In this document: piece by piece, positions 1-10,938 of the stretch | Position numbering within the stretch: the first letter of the stretch is position 1 | Layout: each line of letters opens with the position of its first letter | Assembly: GCA_033977485.1 (NCBI GenBank) | Contig: CM066988.1 | Coordinates: forward strand, 54,249,649 to 54,313,648 | DNA length: 64,000 bases | DNA from: Hydrangea macrophylla | Taxonomy: Eukaryota; Streptophyta; Magnoliopsida; Cornales; Hydrangeaceae | Direction of reading: 5' to 3' | The notes under the pieces: model-generated | Database searches by the model: none | The model's input: only the letters and a program-made list of their open reading frames with translations | What the model was told of the DNA's origin: nothing | Translations under genes and position numbers: made by a program

Positions 1-352
1 GGTAAAAAATAGCATTGCCAAACAAAATCTCAAATATAGCAGCCACAATAGCAGCTGCCAAATGCCCAACAGTCAGATTTTGTGTTTGAAAAAAATCAAT
101 TGCCTGGGCGTCTCACTAAGAACCAACGGCCATAATATGTTTTTTTTTTTAAAAAGAGTTATTGGGGGCCAACGGTCATAATTATTTTTTTGTTTGTTTT
201 GAACACAGTGTGCTTGTTTGTAACGGCTATAAATATGTATTGTTTGTTTGTAACTCTCAATTTGTTATAAATATGCTCATTTTACATCCAATTTGTATTG
301 TGGTCAATTTGTTTTTGGTCAAAAATTTTGTATAGTAATTTTCTACAAGAAA

Positions 353-1172
353 ATGGAAGACACTCAACAATCAACAAGGCGGGGGAAGTCATTTACGGCG
401 GGCCAAAATGTAGCAATTTGTCAGGCTTGGTTGAGCATAACTCAAGATCCAATTGTTGGTAACTCGCAGTCACAAAATAATTTTTGGAATCGAATACTCC
501 AAAATTATATTGACAATACCAATGATCAAAATGCTCGAACACAAGGTTCTATTCAATCTCGTTGGGGCACAATCATGCGATCTTGCAACAGATATCGTGG
601 GTATCTAACACAAATTGAAAATAGCCAAAAAAAAAATGGAGGCAATGAAATTGATAAGGTATGAAATTTATTTTTCTTTATCAGTACTATTTTTTTTTCT
701 ATAACTAATATTTTTCAAATTGTGTTTGTAGGTTTTTAAAGCAAAAATTCTATATCACGAAATAGAGGAAAAAAAGCATTTTTGTTTAGACCATTGTTGG
801 GAAATCTTGGAACACAGGTATTAAATGGCAAGATGTGCCACAAACCAAGAAAACAAAGACTACCAACCCCACTCCAATTTCCTCATCCTCCTCCCAGATG
901 CTTGAGACACCCATTTCTCTGAACTCCGATCAAGATCCAATCGAAGATAGTGTTGAATCCCCAAGAGCTAAAAGGCCTAGTGGAAGGAGAGTTGAAAAAG
1001 AAGCACGTAGGAAGGGCATGATAGAAGAATCATCAAGTTCTCGTTTTTGTGATCTAATGGAACAATTTAACAAACAGGCAAACGACACTGAAATCAGGAA
1101 GGCAGAAATACAAGAAAGAAAAGTTAAGGTAATGGAGCAAATGAATCGAAGGGAGGAAGAAGAAAAAGAAGC

Positions 1173-1218
<46 letters not shown>

Positions 1219-1356
1219 GCAATCATGATGACGGATACCTCCAACATGGACCCTCGCACAAAAGCTTATTATGAACTGCGCAAGGATGAGATTTATGCAA
1301 AACAACTAGCACGTTCAAATTCCGAGTATTATGTTCCTTTTCCCGCATCTCCATGA
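353..1356 (+). pseudogene. Harbinger ORF1, Myb/SANT-like DNA-binding protein (frameshifted)
   Basis: ORF1 proteins bind DNA and help the transposase reach the element ends. The ATG at 353 opens a reading frame with a trihelix/SANT-like region (GKSFTAGQNVAICQAW, then WNRIL and SRWGTI). A GT-AG intron fits 658-731, with donor GTATGA after GATAAG and acceptor TTTGTAG. The second exon continues KAKILYHEIEEKKHFCLDHCWEIL, shown here in pieces: KAKILYHEIEEKK and HFCLDHCWEIL. It then meets a stop at about 823; the expected continuation WQDVPQTKK lies in another frame, so about one base has been gained or lost there. The rest to the TGA at 1356 is charged and ends with DPRTKAYYELRKDEI, typical of these proteins. 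A (GA)n tract at 1177-1213 encodes repeated Arg-Glu. Confidence 0.75.
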
Positions 1357-1553
1357 TTATGTACCTTAAATTTTATATTTTTATTTTTATTTTTATTTTT
1401 TTTTATGATTTATGTAATAGTGAATTTTCAATTAAATTCTTGAAGCATTTTGTATGTGACATGAATCAAACCATTTTTCATACTTAAAAAGACATAATAA
1501 TAAATTTTACAACAACATAATAAGACACACAGAATAAGACATAATAATAAAAC

Positions 1554-2820
1554 TCAACCTAGTCTTCCTTGTTGTGACCACAAATGCTCGATAAGATCAT
1601 TGCGGAGCCTATGATGGAGTGCAGCAGAGCGAATCTCGTGGTGACGAGCAATAAACTCATAAAAAAGTTGGTCTGTCTGGTCTCGTGACACTTCGATTGG
1701 ATGCAACATTTCGGGTGTGTCATACTCGTCATCTAGAGAGTCATCACGCTCATCTTCAATGATCATGTTGTGGAAAATAATCTACGTCTTCATGATGTAT
1801 CCAAGATCTTCATGACTCCAAAGTCGCGCCGGTCCTTGTATAATAGCAAACCGTGCTTGTAGCACACCAAATGCCCTTTCCACATCCTTTCGACATGATT
1901 CCTGCATTGTTGCAAAAAGTTGCTTCTTCATTTCTCGAGGTTGAGAAATTGTTTGGACAATGGTTGCCCACTTAGGATAGATACCATCAGCAAGGTAATA
2001 TCCCATGGTGTATTGGTTTTCATTGATTGTAAAATTAACCTGGGGGCACGTCCTTCAGTGAGATCAGAGAAGAGATAAGATCGATCGAGAACGTTGATAT
2101 CATTATGAGATCCAGGCATACCGAAATAAGCATGCCATATCCACAAGTCATATGTACATGCCCAATGAACTGTCTGTGCCACGCAATAGGACAATTCTTC
2201 CATTGCCAATGCATACAATCTCAACTCCGTAACATCCCAGGAAACCCACGTTTCTCTCCTTCCCTAGCAATCTGGCAATGCCTTCCTCTATCGGCGATCT
2301 TACGTATTCTTCTCCATAAACGCCAATGATGGCTAGACAAAACCTCTTCAAAGACTCAATTGTTGTGCTTTCCCTAATTCTGACATACTCATCAACAGCA
2401 TCAGCAGGCATACCATATGCAAGCATCCTAATTGCTGCAGTCATCTTCTGAATATCGGATAACCCAATGAAGCCAACGACGTCTGTGTTTTGAAGGAAGT
2501 AGTCATCATATTGTTGGATTGCATTTAAGATGCGAATAAACAATGGGCGATTCATTCAAAATTGCCTTCGAAATATGTTGGCTGGATAGACGGGATTCTC
2601 AGCGAAGTAATCATTAACTAGTCGCTCATTACCAGAGATTCTGTCACGAGCGATGTATCGTCGACCACTTACAGACATGTAGAGTTGGTTGGTTAACTTG
2701 TTGCATTTCCATTCTATGAAACTCGGATGCTACAAGTTTCACAAACTCTGTTCCTTGATCTTCATCAGACGAAGATTCATCAAAATCTCCTCTGAGAATT
2801 GATTTTCTCAAATTTCTCAT
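1554..2820 (-). pseudogene. PIF/Harbinger transposase (HARBI1-like), multiple frameshifts
   Basis: The transposase is a DDE nuclease that cuts at the element ends. Reading leftward from the ATG at 2818-2820, the pieces are: acidic N-terminus with FVKLVASEFHRME; RRYIARDRISGNERLVNDYF (2680-2560); the LFIRILNAIQQYDDYF block (2555-2400); DCMHWQWKNCP around the first catalytic Asp in a shifted frame near 2200; GMPGSHNDINVLDRS near 2100; YYLADGIYPKWATIV with the second Asp near 2000; and DVERAFGVLQARF with the catalytic Glu near 1880. The C-terminus near 1554-1766 ends HLWSQQGRLG. At least four frame changes and an in-frame stop before MNRPLF separate these blocks, so the gene is dead. Its 3' end faces ORF1 across about 200 bp. 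Confidence 0.82.
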
Positions 2821-3138
2821 TGTAGTGTCTAATTTTTGAGATGCTAAAACTACCAATGTTGAAAATATAGTTGTAGTTTGTAGGTGGAGGATGATAGTTT
2901 TTATAGTTGGATGACTTGTGGTAGGTATAAAGAATGGTAGATGAAAAGAGACTAGTAGTTGGGAATGGTAGTTGAGAATGGTAGTTGGAGAATAGTAGTT
3001 GTGCCAAAAAAAAATAGCATTTGGTATAGCATTTAGCATTGGAGCAGAAATGTCAAATTATAGCATTTGACACTATAGCAATACTAAAAAATGGCATTGG
3101 CATGGAAGATATAGCATTTAGCATTGGAGATGGTCTTA

Positions 3139-3640
3139 AATCACCCAAATTTATAGGATTTCTTCACCAAATCACATGGGATGGCAGCGCAGCACCACAT
3201 GGCAAAATCCCAAACAACTTTAAATTTGTCCGGTGGTGATTTAAGAGTATATGTATCTAAAGCAGTGTGTGGTTTGGGGTGTGGTTGGAAGAATAGGTAT
3301 AGCATTTCTTTCAGACAAATGATGTGGAGGGCCCACCCAATTGTTTTTAGCATGGTTATTACTAATAATGCTACACATTCTGAAAAGCACACCAAAATAC
3401 ACTACCTTGCTTTAAAGAGTTGAACCTTTTGCTGAAAAGTTTGCACACACAAAATACTCACTTTTGTATGTGTAGACTTTTCAGCACAAGGTCCAACATT
3501 TTGAAGCAAAATTGTACATTTTAGTGTACTTTTCAAAGTATGTGTAGCATTACTCGGTTATTACCATGCAAGGACAGAGATGTCCATTTTGTGAACATGT
3601 TAACGAAGGACAACTTGGTGTCATTTAATATCCTATATTA
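3139..3640. repeat. Repeat U, left copy, carrying a MITE
   Basis: This stretch, directly right of the Harbinger TTA, recurs at 63149-63415. Shared blocks are 3139-3212 (AATCACCCAAA, then TTCTTCACCAAATCACATGG and GGCAAAATCCCAA) and 3565-3640 (GACAGAGATGTCCATTTTGT, GAAGGACAACTTGG, GTCATTTAATATCC). The left copy has an inserted MITE at 3363-3555. Between the shared blocks it also holds 3250-3310, which resembles the right end of the hairpin family seen at 24216-24390. No coding content is seen. Confidence 0.8.
3363..3555. mobile_element. Hairpin MITE with 9-bp target duplication
   Basis: The 193-bp element can fold almost end to end: the left arm AATGCTACACATTCTGAAAAG pairs with a right arm ending GTGTAGCATTACTC. 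Here the arms are quoted in short form, AATGCTACACAT and ATGTGTAGCATT. It is flanked by the 9-bp direct repeat GGTTATTAC (3354-3362 and 3556-3564), a length typical of Mutator-like MITEs. The other U copy at 63.3 kb has a single related site and no insert, which supports the boundaries. Confidence 0.8.
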
Positions 3641-4047
3641 CGAAAAATCTAGCATACACCCTCCTTCAAAAAGGGGTGGATGTCAACCCCACAACTTGTG
3701 ACTCACAATCAACCACATCACCAAAATTATTATAAAAAAAACTATTAAAAAATGACATGTTCTTCTAGTTTTGTTCCAATCAGAACCACATTCTTCATAA
3801 CTGGATCATAACTACAATAACATTACTCATAACATGATCATAACAGAACCACATTTCTCATAATAGAGCCACATTTATCATAATCAACTAGAAATTATTA
3901 CACGATAATAGTCCACCACGTGGCCATAGACCATGCAAATTACGATTAGCCATGTGGCAGCATTTGCACATGGCAATGAGTGATTGATACTGGTCCATGG
4001 TCACTCGATAGAGTAGGAAAATTGAATAATTTATCCACTTTACATAT
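3641..4047. other. Non-coding spacer with degenerate CATAACNNAACCACAT repeats
   Basis: No gene is seen. Between about 3765 and 3890 the motif CATAAC plus ACCACATTT recurs several times. Similar motifs continue beyond the copia element at 10790-10860 and 15205-15300, so the copia element landed inside this degenerate repeat tract. Confidence 0.5.
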
Positions 4048-4244
4048 TGTTGGAATATATTGGTTATGATCAAACCCAATCACTGGTTTTTAGGGTAGGT
4101 TGATTATGATTTTATTTTGATTGATTGTAATCTTTTTATTTCCTCCTTTGTCCTTTCCTTTTTTGGTTTGACTAGTTTGTATATAAATCTACACTCACTA
4201 GATGATTAATATATCAAAAATTATTCTTCCTATCTCTTTCTTCT
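4048..4244 (+). repeat. Copia 5' LTR (197 bp)
   Basis: The LTR begins TGTTGGAATATATTGG and ends TCTCTTTCTTCT, directly before the primer-binding site. It matches 10580-10776 and 14994-15190 over its full length with scattered substitutions. A TATA-like TATATAAA lies near 4189. Confidence 0.9.
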
Positions 4245-4739
4245 TGGTATCACAGCCTAAACACTGAACCTAACTCACCTCTATCACTAATCGCAACCCC
4301 CATCACCAGCCGCACACCAACCGCACCACCCCCACCTTCCTAGCCACCTTCGGCGAGCCCACCCACACCCTTCCACCTCTCGGCGACCCCCTTCATCCAC
4401 CCTCCACCCCTCACCGAAGGTCTCTCAACCCCTCACAACCCTCTTCAAACCTTCAGTTCCCTAACTGACATTTGTCGGCCCTCCTCCCATCAGCGGCAGC
4501 TTGTCCTTCTGCTGCCTGCCCCTCCGTGGGACTCCTTCACATCTGTGTGATGCATTAGAGCCCTAATGCTCGTTATCTTCCATTCACTTTCGATTCTCTA
4601 TGATTCTATTAGCTTTTATCCGAATTCAGACATCCCAGTATGGATAATTAATGATAAGGAAACTGCTCCTGCTACACTTGTACATCCAGATCTATCTTTC
4701 TTCAACACACCCCTTCTCATAGGGTTACGAGTGTGTTGT

Positions 4740-7700
4740 TGAATGGGAAGAACTTCCCTGCTTGGTCACGTTCTTTTCATCTTTGCCTTAGAGGATGTGG
4801 CAAGTCTGGATGAATTTTGGGTACTGAACCGAACCCAGGAATCTCTGATCCCACATTTGCACAATGGGATATTGACAACTGGACCATATTGGGTTGGTTG
4901 TTTAACTCTATGGAGGATTGGATCTACCATATGTTCATGTTTTATGACACTGTTCACAATCTTTGGACCTCTTTGACTCAGATGTATGCCCATGAGTGCA
5001 ATGACTCCCGTATCTTTGAGCTCTATCAGGAGGTTGCCCATGACTCTCAGCTTGCTTGGGGTCTCTCCGTTACAGATTATTTTGGCTACCTTCAATCACG
5101 TTAGGAGGAATTGGCTCAATATGAGCCCCTTAGTGAATTTTCCACCGAGGCAGCCACCATTTCTCTTCGACACCTCAATTGCCAGCATACATACCAGTTC
5201 CTAATGAGTTTGAAACCTGAGTTCGAATATCTTCGTACTCAGATTTTAAATACATCACCTTTGCCATCTTTATTTGAGACTTTCGCCACTCTTGATGGTA
5301 ATTAATGAGCATCATCAGCGCTTGATATCCCCTGCTTTACCCGAGCCGTCTCCCGGGTCAAACCAAATGGCTCTTGCTACCCCGTTTGGGCCTTTCACTC
5401 GTCCTTTTGGTTCTGATAATCGACCATTCTGCACTCATTGTGGTATTCTTGGTCATGTTAAGGACTGTTGCTTCAAGCTTCATCTTGAACTTCGGGAGAA
5501 GCTTCCTCGCAATAATGGAAAGGCCCCAGCTCGTACTACTGCAATTGTTCAAACAAGGCCTACTCCAGATCTTCTCCAGCTGTAGACTCAGATAGGTCAA
5601 CTTCAGTCTCAATTGGGCTCATTACTTCAGCAAGGTTCCCAATCTGGCACTACTCCCACTGCTTCTATGGCCTCAGGTACATCTTCTACTACACTCCATG
5701 TTGGGTCTAGCAACTCCTCTTGGATTCTGGATTCCGGTACTAGTGATCATATAACTGGTGAGTTGTCTTTATTTTCATCTTCTCTGGTCCCCATCTCCCA
5801 ATCTGTCCGGATTGCTGATTAGTCTACTATTTTTGTCAAAAGGGCGATATTTGTCTCTCTCTCCTAGTATCTCTTTATCTTCTGTTCTTCACGTCCCTAC
5901 TTTTCCTTGAAATCTTCTCTTAGTTAATCGTCTTGCAAAATCTCTCAATAGTGCAGTTGTGTTCTTACCTAATTGTTGTCTTTTGTAAGACCGGATTTTG
6001 AAGAAGATTTTTGGCAAGGGATATAAGTGGGATAGCCTCTACTATTTCAATGATCCACCTAGTGGGAGTTTACATTTGTCATCTTCGAGTCTTCAGGCAT
6101 CAATTTTGCCTGATATCAGGCCGTCTAAGTCTTCTAGTTTTTCTTTTAAGTCAATCAAATTGTGGCACGCTCGCTTGGGCCATGCTAACTTCAATTATCT
6201 TTGTCAACTTTTTCCATTATTAAATAAAGCCTGCCAGAAATTTAAATTCAGTTGTATGGTGTGTGAATTATCTAAATATACTCGTTCTCATTATATACAT
6301 CGCATGCATCGTGCACCCTCTATGTTTGATATATTCATATGGATGTATGTGGTCCTTCCCCTGTTACTGCTATTTCGGGGCAGTGTTATTATGTTACATT
6401 CATTGATGACTATACTAGGTTTACATGGGTTTATTTGCTTAAAAAGAAATCTGAAGTTTTTTCCTTGTTCTCTAATTTTTTGCAAATGATTAAAACTTAA
6501 TTTAGGACAGCTGTCCGTCATTTGCGTTCTGATAATGGTCAGGACTATGTAACTAATGAGTTTCAGGCTGAACTTAATAAACATGGTATTCTCCAGGAAC
6601 TCACATGTCCTTATACTCCAGAGTAGAATAGTGTGGCGGAACGAAAGAATCACTCCATCATGTCTGTTGCTCGGTGTCTTCTTTGCAGGATGAATTTACC
6701 CAAATACTTCTAGCATTTAGCTGTTCTTACTGCCACCTTTCTCCTTAATCGAACTCCCAGTCATGTCCTACAAGGCAAAGCTCCAGTGCAACTTCTTCAG
6801 CCCGACAAAACTCCCTTCTTTATTCTTCCCCGTGTATTTGGTTATACCTGTTTTGTCCACAATCACAGTCCCACTCAGACCAAATTAGATAGTAAAGTTG
6901 TCTGTTGCATCTTCCTAGGCTACTCACCTATGTCAAAAGGTTACCGGTGTCATAACCCAATCACTAGTCATATGTATCATTCTATGGATATTATGTTTCA
7001 GGAGGATACTCCATTTTTTTGCTGGTCCTCAGTCTGTTCCTGTTACTTCTCTTGCTACTTTATCTACAGATATTAAATTGCTTCTACGTCCTGTTCCTCT
7101 ATTTGAACCATCTTCAGAGCCTTCCTCCTCTCTTCCTCCGGTCATTACCACCGTTTCTACTCAGGTGTATTCTCGCCGGCCTCCTATTCAGACACCACTT
7201 CCAAGGTCTTCCCCGAAAATCTGGTAATGCTCCTACTCCTTTACCTACTAGACATCCTACATGGCTATGCCATCCTCCTAACCGTTTATGGTTTCTCTGC
7301 TAGTACTAATCATCTTATTACTCAGTATGTGTCTTACCAGGGACTTTTCAGATTCCTATTGCTCCTTTCTTAGTCAGTTTAATTCCACATCCATCCCTCA
7401 GTCTGTGATTGAGGCTCTTCAGGATCCACAGTGGGGGGCTGCCCTAACTTTGAAAATGGATGCACTTTAGCATAACCGGACATGGGAACTTGTGTCTTTA
7501 CCCCCAGGTGAGAAAACTGTTGGGTGCAAGTGGGTCTTCACCATCAAATATCAAGCTGATGGTACTGTTGAGCGATATAAGGCCCGTCTAGTGGCAAAAG
7601 GCTTTACTTAGATTCCCGGCAAAGACATTAGTGCTACCTTTGATCCTGTAGCAAAATTGACTTTAGTTCTCCATATTATCTCTTTGGTTGCTTCTTTTTC

Positions 7701-8032
7701 TAAGCCCTTGCAACAAATGGATGTCAAAAATGCTTTCCACAATGGGGATTTGGAAGAAACTATCTATATGGATCCTCCACCTGGTTTTCGCGCAAAGGGG
7801 GAGTATTCAGGGAAGGTATATTTGTCGTCTTCAGAAATCTATATATGGGCTTAAGCAATCTCCTCAGGCTTGGTACAACCGATTCAGTAATGCTATTTTA
7901 TCTTTGGGTTTCACTCGGTGCCATTATGATCATACTCATTTTACCCATCGTCGACCTGATGGACGCATAGATATTATACTGGTATATGTTGATGATATTA
8001 TTATTACAGGGGATGATGTTCTAGGTATTACT
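4740..8032 (+). pseudogene. Copia gag-pol copy 1: gag, protease, integrase, most of RT
   Basis: The polyprotein is recognisable across several frames. Gag: SMEDWIYHMFMFYDTVHNLW (4905-4970), EELAQYEPLSEF (5104 on). Zinc knuckle CTHCGILGHVKDC near 5430-5470 (CX2CX4HX4C intact). Protease DSGTSDHITG near 5730. Integrase zinc region WHARLGHANFNYL near 6165 with CMVCELSK; core DNGQDYV near 6530 and NSVAERKNHSIM near 6630, after a stop. [22 protein letters not shown] near 7530, QMDVKNAFHNGDLEETIYMD near 7715, SIYGLKQSPQAWYNRF and YVDDIIITGDD near 7985. Stops such as TAG at 5583 and 6626 are shared with copy 2, so the element was dead before the duplication. RT is cut by the solo LTR at 8033. Confidence 0.88.
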
Positions 8033-9648
8033 TGTTAGGAAACTACGTTCCAGAATCCATTGACAGCGCGCATAAGTTGGTACTGCAAAAAAAATTACGT
8101 GAAAACTACAATAACCCTACAAGGGCGGAACTAGGGTTACCTTGAACTGCAAAAACGGATTGCTGTAGTAGACGAATCGAGAACACGGGCTCGATAACAG
8201 CTCACGATCTTCTACCGTATTCCTTTGCCGCTAGAATATCGAACTAAGTGTGGGCTCTTTCGAAATCCTTTATATTTTCTGCTCTTCCCTCTTTACGTTC
8301 TATTTTCTATTCCCAGTTATAACACTCTCTTTGAGTGCTGTGACGATTCAATCCCGATCACATTGATTCGACAAAAATGTGTTCGTCAGGAGGACTAAAC
8401 GATCTCCGATTTACTTGAATTTTTACAGCAGCTCCGTCTCGACGTTAGGAACGTTGTGTAAAAAATTCAACAACTTTCGATCAGTATCGAGCAGTCCGAA
8501 GATCTTTTAGTGAGCGTTGTCCGACGCTAGCGATCTTCACTCCTATGTCTCTTGAATGCTCACAAAGACTAGGGTTTGGTGGAAACCCTTCTAGAAGAAA
8601 GCTAGGAGGTCAAGGGAAGCTTAGAATGTGAAATCATGCAACCTGAGAGAAGAGCCAAGGCAGCATATATATAGGCTACGATAGGGACCATAAGAATTCA
8701 ATAAGGAATAGGCTTCCTTATGAAATTAGGAAACCCTAATTCGAACTGAATCAGATTCCTATTTCCATAAATTATAATTCATACCACTAAAGAATTATAA
8801 TTGCACTCCTACCCTTATCTCAAAAATATATTTCGAGCTCCATGTTATTAAATGCTTATTATCCCCCATGTTAAGATTACAGATATCCACTAATTAAATG
8901 TAATTACTGACAATCATATTTAATTAATCTCTTAAAATTCATTGAGATCCTCTGCTTAACTTATCTGATATGTCGGATACAAAATCCACCTGCAGGGTTT
9001 GACATAATCAAAACTTATAAGCTTTCTCAAGGGGATATCATCAATCCCAAAATTGAGACATGGATTCCATCATTAATTAATATCCACCACAAAATTAATA
9101 TTATCACCCAATCTAATGAGATATTGACCCATTTAAGGATCTCACCCTTTTAGGGATCAAAGTGTAAATATCAAATGTACGTGACCATAAAATAACTTAG
9201 GATTTAGAGCATAAGCACTCATAATAGTCATGAGGTATTAATTATCTTATAAGTCAGTATAAAGATAATTACCCCAAGTCGGTCCCGTTTAATACACAAA
9301 ATGTACCAGCATGGTGAGTTGAAACTATACCGTTTCCCGCAGTCAAGACAAACCTACTACAACACCATGCTGCAGTCCTACCGATGGTGTGTCCAATACA
9401 TCTGAGACTGTAAACCAAAATCTTACATTCTACAAGATCCGATGGTCTGATCTTCCCTGTGCAAGCCGAACTCTACACATCAAACCACCTACTATGTAGA
9501 GTGAAAGACACACATGCATAATATTAAATAAACAATATAATACAAATATTGCCCACACAGATTCTCATAAAAAATGGATTAACTGATTTTATTAAATGAA
9601 TAATAAATCAACTACATAAAGCATGGCTTTTAGTATACATCCCTAACA
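8033..9648 (-). mobile_element. Solo LTR of a copia family (relative of element B)
   Basis: The 1616-bp segment starts TGTTAGGAAAC and ends ATCCCTAACA, with the inverted TGTTAG/CTAACA ends of an LTR, and is flanked by the exact 5-bp duplication TTACT (8028-8032 and 9649-9653). There is no coding region between, so it is a solo LTR left by recombination between two LTRs. It matches the LTRs of element B (31150-32469, 56530-57848) in the same + strand orientation, so by analogy it points to -. It carries about 280 bp near 8350-8630 that both B LTRs lack. Copy 2 of the host element has an empty site near 14065. Confidence 0.92.
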
Positions 9649-9653
9649 TTACT

Positions 9654-10560
9654 AAAGTTAAGAAGACCCTTAGCCAATCTTTCGATGTTAAGGACTTGGG
9701 TCTGCTTCGATATTTTCTCAGGATAGAAGTTGCTCGCTCTCATCAGGGAATCTTACTGTCTCAACGAAAATGTACTTTGGATCTTTTGCAAGATACAGGT
9801 ATGATGGGGTGTTGTCCTGCCTCCACCCCCATGGATCCCAATCATAAGCTATCCATTGAGTTTGGAGAACTTCTTACTGATGCTTCAGTTTATCAGCGGC
9901 TTGTTGGCCGTCTTATCTAGCTATTTGGCCAACACTAGACCAGACATTACATTTGTTGTTAGTGTTATGAGTCAATTTATGCATGCACCTCGATCATCTT
10001 ATCTAGATGTTGTTCATCATATTCTTCGGTATCTCAAGACTTGTCCAAGTCTTGGATTATTTTACTCTGCAAGGACACAGTCTGGAGTGTCCTACTTCAC
10101 AGATGTCGACTATGCTGGGTCTAAGAGTGATCGTTGGTCCACGTCTGGGTTCTACACATTTTGTGGCAATTATCTTATCTCATGGAAAAGTAAGAAACAA
10201 GCTGTGGTTTCTCGTTCTTCCGCTGAGGCAGAGTATCGGGCGATGGCCCAGGGAATATGTGAGCTCCTATGGGTGCGTTCAATACTAAAAGAATTGGGTT
10301 TTCGAGTTAGTGGTTCTTCTACCCTATTTTGTGATAACAAGTCTGCCCTTATGCCTGCCACTGACTCGGTCCTCCATGAACGAACGAAGCATATTAAAGT
10401 CGATGTTCACTTCATTAGAGAGAAAGTTTGATCTGGAATCATTGGCCCAGGGTTTGTGCCTTCCACTAATCAAACTACCGATATGTTCACGAAGTCCATT
10501 GGCCCCTCACTCCTGAAGTCATCTTTGATCAAGCTGGGTCTGATTAATATCTTTACTCCA
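9654..10560 (+). pseudogene. Copia copy 1: end of RT and RNase H
   Basis: This continues the pol gene beyond the solo LTR. KVKKTLSQSFDVKDLGLLRY-like sequence starts at 9654; STPMDPNHKLSIE lies near 9825. RNase H follows: SYFTDVDYAGSKSDR near 10090, SWKSKKQAVVSRSSAEAEY near 10180, LFCDNKSALMPATDSVLHER near 10325, HIKVDVHFIREKV at 10390-10430. A frame change separates 9920 and 9880, where a TAG interrupts the VGRLI/YLANTRPDI junction. The polypurine tract and 3' LTR follow. Confidence 0.88.
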
Positions 10561-10579
10561 GCTCCAGCTTGAGGAGGAG

Positions 10580-10776
10580 TGTTGGAATATATTGATTATG
10601 GTCAAACCCAATCACTGGTTTTTAGGGTAGATTGATTATGATTTTATTTTGATTGATTGTAATCTATTTATTTCCTCCTTTGTCCTTTACTTTTTTGGTT
10701 TTACTAGTTTGTATATAAACATATAGTCATTGGATGAATAATATATCAAAAATTATTCCTCTTATCTCTTTCTTCT
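10580..10776 (+). repeat. Copia 3' LTR, copy 1
   Basis: It follows the polypurine tract GAGGAGGAG and matches the 5' LTR over 197 bp. The target duplication CATAT follows at 10777-10781. Confidence 0.9.
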
Positions 10777-10938
10777 CATATACATTCCTCATCATAACCA
10801 CTTTTATTCATAACCAACATCACGTTTCTCATAACAAGAACTACTTTCGTTTATAACCACTATTTTTTGTGTGTAAGATTACCAATTTACCCCTTATCTC
10901 CTTATATATATGTGTATATGTGCGCACGCGTGCATTAA
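10777..10938. repeat. Duplicated right flank of the copia element, with the junction
   Basis: This flank is repeated at 15191-15375. The second copy has an extra stretch near 15206-15240. At 10935-10938 the flank passes into internal gag sequence through TTAA, which is present in both parents (4902-4905 in gag, 15372-15375 in the flank). That marks the tandem-duplication breakpoint. Confidence 0.88.

Larger units (their letters stand above)
1..3135. mobile_element. PIF/Harbinger DNA transposon, left end outside window
   Basis: This element has two converging genes, a Myb/SANT-like ORF1 on + and a DDE transposase on -, which is the standard plant PIF/Harbinger layout. The right terminus reads inward from 3135 as GACCATCTCCAATGC and is followed by TTA (3136-3138), the usual target duplication of the superfamily. 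Subterminal DNA on both sides is rich in the motif TAGCATT (near 8-40 and 3010-3125). The left terminus would lie just before base 1. Both genes carry frame breaks, so the copy cannot act on its own. The superfamily assignment is secure; the exact right boundary is inferred. Confidence 0.85.
4048..10776 (+). mobile_element. Ty1/copia retrotransposon, copy 1 (dead, interrupted)
   Basis: A complete copia structure: 5' LTR 4048-4244, a primer-binding site TGGTATCACAGCC at 4245 matching initiator tRNA-Met complements, gag-pol, a polypurine tract GAGGAGGAG before 10580, and a 3' LTR 10580-10776. The 5-bp duplication CATAT flanks it at 4043-4047 and 10777-10781. Without the solo LTR at 8033-9648 and its duplicated target, the element is about 5.1 kb, normal for copia. 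Many in-frame stops and shifts make it inactive. Most of it (from 4902) plus its right flank was duplicated in tandem as 10939-15375. Confidence 0.92.

Noticed and set aside
930..1305. Minus-strand ORFs rich in Ser-Leu opposite Harbinger ORF1
   Set aside because: They are the reverse reading of the (GA)n tract and of a recognised + strand gene.
2644..3039. Long minus ORF before the transposase
   Set aside because: Only the part from the Met at 2820 resembles the transposase N-terminus; the rest is subterminal repeat translated.
10777..10938. Two independent copia insertions side by side
   Set aside because: Both copies share dead codons and the same right flank including the target site, so one is a duplicate of the other.
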